DNA of 11,763 nucleotides from Clostridiales bacterium (lineage in GTDB: Bacteria; Bacillota; Clostridia; Lachnospirales; Anaerotignaceae), in assembly GCA_019423725.1 (NCBI GenBank), contig JAHZAW010000030.1:1-11763 (forward strand), written 5' to 3'. Under the pieces are notes generated by a model. The model was not told where the DNA came from. It searched no databases and worked only from the letters and a program-made list of their open reading frames with translations. A program made the position numbers and the translations under genes. This document shows, in pieces, positions 6,945 to 11,763 of this stretch (positions are counted from its first letter, which is position 1; each line of letters begins with the position of its first letter).

Positions 6945-6955
6945 TGGTCTAACCA
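6945..6955. promoter_or_regulatory. Candidate operator for the LldR-type regulator
   Basis: TGGTCTAACCA is a perfect TGGT-N3-ACCA dyad, the core recognised by FadR/PdhR/LldR-type GntR regulators. A second overlapping dyad, GTCT-N4-AGAC, spans 6947-6958. It lies between the regulator gene and lctD, about 130 bases before the lctD start. I find no clear -35/-10 pair beside it. Confidence 0.5.
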
Positions 6956-6985
6956 GACATGTTAAAAAAATTTTTCTTTACGGAA

Positions 6986-7681
6986 TCAATTTAAACTTTG
7001 CACATAATCAAGATGTTCTGACATCTTTCTGACAGCCTGGACGCTGTCGCCTTTAACAACGGCCCTGTAGATCTCCAGATGCTGCTTGTAGATCACCAGA
7101 CCGGAGCCGTCTTTTTTGATCGCTTCGCTTCGGTTGTACTTAACAGTTTTCTCAAGGATATACTCAGTGAGATTCTGTGCCACCAGAAGGAGCCTGTTGC
7201 CAGTAAGTTCAAATATCCTTCTGTGGAAGAGGATATCCAGTCTGACGCTCTGTGCGCAGTTATCGATGGCCTTTTCCATCTCATCCACGATATCCTTCAG
7301 ATCCCTGAAAAACTCTTCGTTTTCCCCCTTGAGGGCAAGACGTCTGATGGAGCCTTCCTCAAGTATCTTTCTGAACTCCTGCAGATCCTTTTCGATATCA
7401 CGGTTAGCCAGTATAACGGGCCATATCATAGAGAGGAACGGTTCGACGTTGAAATCCGATACGACGGAGCCTTCGCCGGGACGTATTTCTATGATACCCA
7501 TGATCTCCATGACCTTAAGTGCTTCTCTTACGGAAGTCCTGCTGACATTGAGCATTTCAGCCAGACTTCTTTCAGGAGGGAGCCTGTCGCCTTTTTTAAG
7601 GCTGCCGTCATGGATGAGATCCACTATCTGTTCAACAATGTTTTTGTAAATTTTCTGGGTTTGGACAGTTTTGAGTTCCAT
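6986..7681 (-). CDS. lldR: GntR-family (FadR/LldR subfamily) transcriptional regulator
   Basis: 231 residues, normal for the subfamily. Residues about 10-75 form the winged helix-turn-helix: KKGDRLPPERSLAEMLNVSR then TSVREALKVMEIMGIIEIRPG, the conserved GntR core. Residues about 98-225 form an FCD effector domain with the expected metal-ligand set: Asp149 and His153 (DILFH), His201 (YKQHLEIY) and His223 (SEHLDYV). Members next to lactate dehydrogenase genes usually repress them until lactate or another hydroxyacid binds. Gene order and the TGGT-N3-ACCA site downstream fit that role. The ATG at 7681 is preceded by AAAGGAG. There is no clear terminator between it and lctD, so partial cotranscription is possible. 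The exact effector is inferred; pyruvate or a related acid remains possible. Confidence 0.85.
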   Translation of the reverse strand: MELKTVQTQKIYKNIVEQIVDLIHDGSLKKGDRLPPERSLAEMLNVSRTSVREALKVMEIMGIIEIRPGEGSVVSDFNVEPFLSMIWPVILANRDIEKDLQEFRKILEEGSIRRLALKGENEEFFRDLKDIVDEMEKAIDNCAQSVRLDILFHRRIFELTGNRLLLVAQNLTEYILEKTVKYNRSEAIKKDGSGLVIYKQHLEIYRAVVKGDSVQAVRKMSEHLDYVQSLN

Positions 7682-7722
7682 GACAACTCCTTTCCTTCCG
7701 CCCGAAAAATTTCTTGCACGCT

Positions 7723-7758
7723 GTTATACAGATTTACCTTGTACCAGTAAAAGGGTAC
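7723..7758 (-). promoter_or_regulatory. Candidate promoter and operator of the regulator gene
   Basis: On the minus strand TTTACT (7746-7751, four of six) and TATAAC (7723-7728, five of six) are 17 bases apart, placing the start about 35 bases before the ATG. An inverted repeat GTACC-N8-GGTAC (7741-7758) overlaps the -35 box and could serve autoregulation. A further TTGACA at 7775-7780 lacks a good -10 partner. Confidence 0.45.
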
Positions 7759-7935
7759 TAAAAAAACAAGGGAGTGTCAATCGTGATTTTTGACATATTT
7801 GGCCTCCTGTTTTTATCAAAAACATCCTAATCCTAAAAAATATTTATTTTTTTGTTACAGGAATTTGCAAATGTATAGATTTTTGATTAATCATCCGCAA
7901 AAAAACGACTAATTTTTATACAAAACGAATAAAGA

Positions 7936-7964
7936 AATATCCACCAATAGAACTGGTGGATATT
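7936..7964 (-). terminator. Terminator-like hairpin downstream of hydroxyacid dehydrogenase
   Basis: AATATCCACCA (7936-7946) pairs perfectly with TGGTGGATATT (7954-7964), eleven base pairs with a seven-base loop. On the minus strand it is followed by TCTTTATTCGTTTT. It is about 150 bases past the gene end, so it may be a back-up terminator. Confidence 0.5.
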
Positions 7965-7985
7965 GTTTCTGAAAATGTGCAGATT

Positions 7986-8098
7986 GTTAAAAAATTATAA
8001 AAGTTTTCTAAGCAAAGGAATTTTGTCGTCTTCGACTTGAAAAACTTTTTAACAAAGTATTTGTTAAAATAATATTTAACGATTACATTTTTATGTAA
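7986..8098 (-). terminator. AT-rich inverted repeats after hydroxyacid dehydrogenase
   Basis: Three nested or adjacent inverted repeats lie here: TTACAT-TTTT-ATGTAA (8083-8098), TTAACAAA-GTA-TTTGTTAA (8049-8067), and AAAAGTTTTC (7999-8008) opposite GAAAAACTTTT (8039-8049), the latter followed on the minus strand by TATAATTTTTT. The stems are weak because they are nearly all A-T, but together they plausibly slow or end transcription. Confidence 0.4.
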
Positions 8099-8114
8099 TA
8101 AATTTCAGCCCCGG

Positions 8115-9080
8115 TCATTTGATGGAGCATACGTTTATGGGTTTTCCCTCCAGATAAGCGTAAAGATTGTCGAAAACTATTTTAGCTCTTCTGACCATGG
8201 ATTCCTTGGAAGCGAAAGCCACATGGGGAGTAAGGAGGGTATTTTTAGCATTGAGAAGTGGATAGTCAGCGGGGATGGGAGGCTCCATATCAAATACGTC
8301 TATGGCTGCTCCGCCAATTTTTCCGCTGTTGAGTGCCTCAGCCAGAGCCGCATTGTCCACAACGGCACCCCTTGCACAGTTTATAAGTATGGCTGTGTTT
8401 TTCATAAGGGCTATTTTATCGGCGCTCAAAAATCCCTTTGTATCAGCCGTTGAAGGTATATGAAGGGAAACGATATCGCTTTCCTTAAGAAGTGTGTCCA
8501 GCTCCACATACTCTATGCCTGCCTTTACGGCGTCCTCCTTAACGGACCTGCTGTAACCAAGCACACGGCATCCAAAGGCCTTGAAAAGTACAGCTGTCAT
8601 AACTCCTATCCTGCCGGTACCGATGATGCCTACGGTCTTTGTGCCAAGCTCAGTGCCCATAAGTCCGGCTGAAGCTAAAGTTCCGCCTTCTCTTACAGCC
8701 TTGTCGCCCTGATTGATCTTTCTGAGCACATTTATGGCCATACCAACGGCCAGTTCTGAAACGGTCTCATTTGAGTAGCCGGCGGCATTGCATACGGTAA
8801 CATTTTTTTCGGCGCAGGCCTTGAGTCCGACATGGTCTATGCCCGTGAAAGCGACGTCAAGCATTTTTATATTCTGACATCTTTCTATCACGCTGTCGGG
8901 GAGAGGATTGTTGGCGATCATAACGATATCGCTGTCCTTTGCCCTTTCATAAAGTTCCTGGGGATCAGTTGTTTTCTCAGGATAAAAAACAAATTCATGG
9001 CCCTGTGCCTTAAGGGGCGCAGAAAGCTCATCCATAAGTGATGCGTCGATTCCAATGGGTTCCAAAAGACTTATTTTCAT
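8115..9080 (-). CDS. NAD-dependent D-2-hydroxyacid dehydrogenase
   Basis: 321 residues, full length for the family. The Rossmann domain carries GTGRIG (154-159). The catalytic triad of the family is present: Arg237 in INCARGAVVDN, Glu266 in DVFDMEPP and His286 in LLTPHVAF. The N-terminal substrate-domain motif FTGIDHVGL (78-86) is also typical. The enzyme interconverts a 2-oxoacid and a D-2-hydroxyacid with NAD(H) in the cytoplasm; phosphoglycerate, hydroxypyruvate, glyoxylate and lactate enzymes share this fold, and the sequence does not settle which. Its place beside an lldR-lctD cluster suggests a small 2-oxoacid/hydroxyacid substrate, but it has its own promoter and terminator, so co-function is only inferred. 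The start is supported by AAAGGAGGAG upstream of the ATG. Confidence 0.9.
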   Translation of the reverse strand: MKISLLEPIGIDASLMDELSAPLKAQGHEFVFYPEKTTDPQELYERAKDSDIVMIANNPLPDSVIERCQNIKMLDVAFTGIDHVGLKACAEKNVTVCNAAGYSNETVSELAVGMAINVLRKINQGDKAVREGGTLASAGLMGTELGTKTVGIIGTGRIGVMTAVLFKAFGCRVLGYSRSVKEDAVKAGIEYVELDTLLKESDIVSLHIPSTADTKGFLSADKIALMKNTAILINCARGAVVDNAALAEALNSGKIGGAAIDVFDMEPPIPADYPLLNAKNTLLTPHVAFASKESMVRRAKIVFDNLYAYLEGKPINVCSIK

Positions 9081-9143
9081 CAGTGAATCTCCTCCTTTAT
9101 ATAACTGTATGACCTGCGGCCATTATCCGCAAAATTGGCACTG

Positions 9144-9193
9144 CCTATATAAGATTATACCATAATCCCATAAAAATTCCTACATAAGATTAT
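9144..9193. repeat. Near-identical 15-base direct repeats 35 bases apart
   Basis: CCTATATAAGATTAT (9144-9158) and CCTACATAAGATTAT (9179-9193) differ at one base. The first covers the -10 box of the hydroxyacid dehydrogenase promoter; the second lies just upstream of where the -35 box would be. This is the layout of a tandem operator. Confidence 0.55.
9154..9162 (-). promoter_or_regulatory. Extended -10 promoter of hydroxyacid dehydrogenase
   Basis: On the minus strand TGGTATAAT is a perfect extended -10 element (TG-N-TATAAT). The bases 17 upstream (TAGGAA) do not match a -35 box, which extended -10 promoters can do without, or an activator may help. Start would be near 9147, about 67 bases before the ATG. 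Confidence 0.6.
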
Positions 9194-9230
9194 CCGTCCT
9201 GCGAAAATTATCGTTTAATATGGAAACATA

Positions 9231-9259
9231 TTGATTTATGAAAAATAAGGCGTTATAAT
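9231..9259 (+). promoter_or_regulatory. Promoter of the MATE/kinase-like operon
   Basis: TTGATT (9231-9236), a 17-base spacer and a perfect TATAAT (9254-9259) predict a start near 9266, about 100 bases before the MATE start codon. It is divergent from the hydroxyacid dehydrogenase promoter, with about 70 bases between the two -10 boxes. Confidence 0.75.
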
Positions 9260-9270
9260 TTAGTGCAAGC

Positions 9271-9305
9271 ACAGCGCGGCTATGTATTTGCACAGGCCGC
9301 GCTGT
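9271..9305 (+). promoter_or_regulatory. GC-rich hairpin at the 5' end of the MATE leader
   Basis: ACAGCGCGGC (9271-9280) pairs perfectly with GCCGCGCTGT (9296-9305) around a 15-base loop and is followed by TTTT. It begins only about five bases after the predicted transcription start. It may act as an attenuator or as a 5' stabilising stem; four U are few for a full terminator. I do not recognise a riboswitch class. Confidence 0.55.
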
Positions 9306-9367
9306 TTTCAGGTTATGGGAGCTTTCCTAAAAAAGGCATCTAAAACGAAATTAAAGTGGAGGTAATT

Positions 9368-10747
9368 ATGGCAGAAAAACAGATCACCAACAAGATGGGC
9401 ATCGAGCCCGTAGGGAGCCTCATATTAAAGATGGGCATACCTATGATACTGTCGATGATGCTTCAGGCATTTTACAACATCGTTGACAGTTACTTTGTAA
9501 GCAGTATGAGCGGCGTAGGGGACGCTGCCGTAAACGCCCTTACCCTGGCATTCCCCATACAGGCGCTTATGGTTGCCATGGGAATAGGTACAGGCGTTGG
9601 AGTCAACTCTCTTTTATCCAAATATCTTGGAATGGGCGACAGAGAGAGAGCCAGCAGGATAGCGGGCAACGCCATATTTTTAGGTATATGTACATATATA
9701 ATATTCCTCATATTCGGATTATTCTTTGTGAACATATACATTTCATCCCAGACAGCTGACCCGGTAATAAGGGAGATGGGCTGTTCCTACCTTAAAATAT
9801 GTACGGTATTATCCTTTGGCTCGATCATATATATGATATACGAAAAGCTCCTGCAGGGCACAGGAAAGACTGTACTTTCCACCATAGCCCAGGTATCGGG
9901 AGCCATTACGAATATAATCCTTGACCCTATCATGATATTTGGTATGTTTGGCTGTCCGGCCATGGGCATCGAGGGTGCTGCCATTGCCACAGTAATAGGA
10001 CAGGTCGTATCTCTTATTATGGGAATGATATTCCACCATACTAAAAATAAGGAGATCGAGACCAAGTCTGAATACATGATCCCCAATAAGGCCATAATCG
10101 CGGCCATATACCGAGTGGGAATACCCGCTATAATAATGCAGGCGCTTATGTCGGTCATGACATACTGCATAAACATCATATTTGTAAGGATATCCGGTTC
10201 GGTTGTCACAGCCTACGGAATATACTTTAAAATACAGCAGTTCGTATTTTTCGCAGCCTTCGGCCTCAACAACGCCATAATCCCCATTGTAGCATTCAAC
10301 TACGGAATGAGGGATAAGACCAGGATAAAGAAGGCCATCAGATGCGGTCTGCTCTATAATGCAGCCATAATGCTGGCAGGAGCCATACTCCTTCAGATAT
10401 TTGGCAGACAGATAATCGGAATATTTGATGTATCCGAAGAAGTAAAGAATCTGAGCATACAGGCAGTCAGGATAATCACCTTTGGATATATATTTGTCGG
10501 AGCCAATGTAATATTCCAGGGAGTTTTCCAGGCCCTTGGAGAAGGTATTAAATCCCTGGTCATATCAGCCATAAGACTTATAATAGTAGTAATCCCCCTG
10601 GCATATTTCCTGACCACCCTTCCGGGAGCGGAAAATATCGTATGGGCAGCATTCCCCATTGCGGAAGTATGCGGACTTATCGTATCCCTTATATTTATGT
10701 CAGGAGTATCCAAAAATAAAATTTCCCGAATCGAGGAGGCGGTATAA
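9368..10747 (+). CDS. MATE-family multidrug/cation antiporter
   Basis: 459 residues from ATG 9368, preceded by GGAGG five bases upstream; an in-frame GTG at 9356 is inside that ribosome site and is rejected. The protein is strongly hydrophobic, with about 12 membrane segments in two homologous halves. The first MatE half starts near PVGSLILKMGIPMILSMMLQ and the second near YRVGIPAIIMQALMSVMTYC. Motifs typical of the DinF/NorM-like Clostridia branch include FYNIVDSYFVS and GAAIATVIGQ. Members use a sodium or proton gradient to export cationic drugs or metabolites; the substrate here is unknown. Its stop codon touches the next start codon, so it is cotranscribed and translationally linked with the kinase-like gene. 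A promoter and a leader hairpin lie upstream. Confidence 0.93.
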   Translation: MAEKQITNKMGIEPVGSLILKMGIPMILSMMLQAFYNIVDSYFVSSMSGVGDAAVNALTLAFPIQALMVAMGIGTGVGVNSLLSKYLGMGDRERASRIAGNAIFLGICTYIIFLIFGLFFVNIYISSQTADPVIREMGCSYLKICTVLSFGSIIYMIYEKLLQGTGKTVLSTIAQVSGAITNIILDPIMIFGMFGCPAMGIEGAAIATVIGQVVSLIMGMIFHHTKNKEIETKSEYMIPNKAIIAAIYRVGIPAIIMQALMSVMTYCINIIFVRISGSVVTAYGIYFKIQQFVFFAAFGLNNAIIPIVAFNYGMRDKTRIKKAIRCGLLYNAAIMLAGAILLQIFGRQIIGIFDVSEEVKNLSIQAVRIITFGYIFVGANVIFQGVFQALGEGIKSLVISAIRLIIVVIPLAYFLTTLPGAENIVWAAFPIAEVCGLIVSLIFMSGVSKNKISRIEEAV

Positions 10748-11353
10748 ATGTCAAAAAATATAATAACCATCAGCCGTGAATTTGGCAGCGGCGGACGTAC
10801 CATAGGAAAGGAAGTCGCTAAAAAACTTGGCTATGAGTACTATGACAAAGATCTTGTGAAAATGGTAGCCCTCGAAACGGGGCTTGACGAAGGTTTCATC
10901 GAGCAGGAAGGAGAGTATGCCTCGGGCAAAAATATCCTTTCATATATTTTCTCTTCTTCAAACCGCCCTGTTATGAACGGAATGACCATGGATGATTTTC
11001 TCTGGGTAATGCAGAGAAAAATAGTCCTTGATATAGCTGAAAAGGGACACTGTGTCATAGTCGGAAGGTGTGCGGACTACATACTTAAGGACAGGAGCGA
11101 CTGCTTAAACGTCTTTGTCCACTCAAGTATGGAAAACAGAGCCGAAAGGATAGTACGCCTCTATGGTGAGAGTGAGAAATCTCCCGAAAAGAGGCTTGAG
11201 GAAAAGGACAAGAAAAGGAGCCTTTACTATAAACGCCACACCGGCAGAGAATGGGGAATGTCCCAGAACTATAATCTCTCCATAGACAGCGGGATGTTTG
11301 GCATAGATAAATGCGTGGACATCATACTGGATCTGGCGGAAAAAGATGATTGA
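10748..11353 (+). CDS. Cytidylate-kinase-like family protein
   Basis: 201 residues. The N-terminus IITISREFGSGGRTIG (5-20) is the modified P-loop of the cytidylate-kinase-like family; VIVGRCADYIL (103-113) and the charged, Arg-rich EEKDKKRSLYYKRHTGREWG (151-170) match the later nucleotide and lid segments. It is shorter than housekeeping Cmk (about 220-230 residues), and proteins of this kind usually occur in addition to Cmk, so CMP kinase activity should not be assumed; phosphorylation of another small molecule is possible. The ATG directly follows the MATE stop codon and uses a GAGGAGG site inside the MATE coding end. A strong terminator follows the stop. The tight pairing suggests that kinase-like and exporter act on related compounds or a shared stress, which is inference. 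Confidence 0.88.
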   Translation: MSKNIITISREFGSGGRTIGKEVAKKLGYEYYDKDLVKMVALETGLDEGFIEQEGEYASGKNILSYIFSSSNRPVMNGMTMDDFLWVMQRKIVLDIAEKGHCVIVGRCADYILKDRSDCLNVFVHSSMENRAERIVRLYGESEKSPEKRLEEKDKKRSLYYKRHTGREWGMSQNYNLSIDSGMFGIDKCVDIILDLAEKDD

Positions 11354-11360
11354 TGACAAA

Positions 11361-11384
11361 AGGAGCGTTAAACGCTCCTTTTTT
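11361..11384 (+). terminator. Rho-independent terminator of the MATE operon
   Basis: AGGAGCGT (11361-11368) pairs with ACGCTCCT (11372-11379) around a three-base loop, and T11379-T11384 form a six-T run. It starts eight bases after the stop codon. Four A precede the stem, so on the minus strand it also has a short T run and may stop transcription coming from the right. Confidence 0.92.
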
Positions 11385-11398
11385 ATATGTTCTGCATA

Positions 11399-11617
11399 TC
11401 ACTTATTTTCAAAACAGCCTTTAATCGGCCCTGTCGTTCTTCCCATCCATCGAAGAGCCATCACTGGGCCAGCGAGCCAGTACTTGTCCAAAATATACCC
11501 GTCTTTTACCCTCAGCAGTCCAAAACTGTGCTCTTTCTTCTCCTGTATCAAATTTCCCGATATCTGATATGCTTTTACAGTCGTATATCCCCATTGCGTC
11601 CAGCTGTTTTTAGGCAT
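11399..11617 (-). CDS. Hypothetical 72-residue protein (doubtful)
   Basis: An open frame from ATG 11617 to TGA 11399. The composition is protein-like, with five Trp and segments such as LLRVKDGYILDKYW and GPVMALRWMG, but I do not recognise a family and see no signal peptide. There is no ribosome site: the ATG directly follows the T run of the terminator behind the gene to its right, and the frame is closed by a stop at 11660-11662. No promoter is evident. It may be a decayed gene remnant, a leaderless gene, or chance. A bidirectional terminator lies 20 bases past its stop, the only contextual support. Confidence 0.3.
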   Translation of the reverse strand: MPKNSWTQWGYTTVKAYQISGNLIQEKKEHSFGLLRVKDGYILDKYWLAGPVMALRWMGRTTGPIKGCFENK

Positions 11618-11641
11618 AAAAAGAGCGCCCTTAAAGGGCGC
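11618..11641 (-). terminator. Terminator of the gene entering from the right
   Basis: GCGCCC (11625-11630) pairs with GGGCGC (11636-11641) across TTAAA. On the minus strand the stem is followed by TCTTTTT. It begins about 25 bases after the stop codon at 11666, the right place to end that gene's transcript. Confidence 0.75.
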
Positions 11642-11665
11642 CCTGTGTTTTATATCATATTAATA

Positions 11666-11763
11666 TCAAAGAGCTAAGAGAGATGCTACCCATCCTCTTG
11701 TTGCGTTAGGTGCTCCGCCTACATATACAGCAGGTGTATTTCCTGTTGCTATGTCGTTCATTC
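11666..11763 (-). CDS. C-terminal end of an unidentified protein (partial)
   Basis: From the right edge a frame is open to TGA at 11666-11668, encoding the last 31 whole codons, ending GGAPNATRGWVASLLAL. The first in-window codon is ATG, but nothing shows it is the true start and the frame continues upstream to the edge. Support comes from the well-placed terminator 25 bases downstream and from codon use like the neighbours. The small piece does not let me name a family. Confidence 0.55.
   Translation of the reverse strand, partial: MNDIATGNTPAVYVGGAPNATRGWVASLLAL

Larger units (their letters stand above)
7682..8114. other. 433-base AT-rich intergenic region
   Basis: From right to left it holds two terminator-like inverted repeats behind the hydroxyacid dehydrogenase, a poorly structured AT-rich stretch, a 12-codon ORF with a strong ribosome site (7758-7796), and the regulator promoter area. 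I see no full-size gene. Confidence 0.8.

Noticed and set aside
7079..7750. 223-codon plus-strand frame opposite the GntR regulator
   Set aside because: The opposite strand encodes a complete, motif-rich GntR/FCD protein; the plus-strand frame shows no family features.
9356..9367. GTG start for the MATE protein at 9356
   Set aside because: The GTG overlaps the GGAGG ribosome site that serves ATG 9368.
1..11763. CRISPR array, insertion sequence, integrase, attachment site, rRNA or tRNA
   Set aside because: No regular spaced repeats, transposase or integrase motifs, or RNA gene signatures were seen on either strand.

Overview
The window looks like a Lachnospiraceae-type anaerobe (Clostridia, Bacillota). 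The evidence is strong AGGAGG ribosome binding sites, AT-rich gaps with U-tract hairpin terminators, ETF/acyl-CoA dehydrogenase flavoproteins, an S-layer-homology (SLH) surface protein, and a MATE exporter next to a cytidylate-kinase-like protein. The genus cannot be fixed from the sequence alone.

Layout. (1) 1-1744, minus: the 5' 581 codons of a secreted beta-helix protein. An SLH domain begins at its C-terminal edge and the gene runs off the left end. Its best promoter (1795-1822) carries a run of nine G between the -35 and -10 boxes, the architecture of slippage-driven phase-variable promoters. (2) 1934-2010: two terminators in tandem. (3) 2026-7681, minus: a catabolic cluster read as GntR/FadR regulator (LldR type), FAD-linked lactate/glycolate dehydrogenase (lctD/glcD type), acyl-CoA dehydrogenase, etfB, etfA. 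A 397-base gap before etfB holds a dense, GC-richer set of inverted repeats and then an independent promoter for etfBA. (4) 7682-8114: AT-rich gap with terminator-like hairpins. (5) 8115-9080, minus: an NAD-dependent D-2-hydroxyacid dehydrogenase. (6) 9081-9367: divergent promoter region. (7) 9368-11353, plus: MATE exporter and cytidylate-kinase-like protein in a tight operon, closed by a strong terminator. (8) 11354-11763, minus: a doubtful 72-codon ORF, a terminator, and the last 31 codons of an unidentified gene entering from the right.

How the genes fit together (inference): the regulator probably senses lactate or a related hydroxyacid. The FAD-linked dehydrogenase oxidises it, and a single EtfAB could exchange electrons with both that enzyme and the acyl-CoA dehydrogenase. 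This would couple lactate oxidation to reduction of an enoyl-CoA such as acryloyl-CoA or crotonyl-CoA. No lactate permease, racemase or CoA-transferase is present in the window. The best leads are the poly-G promoter of the surface protein, the structured acd-etfB spacer, and the two-dehydrogenase/one-ETF arrangement.
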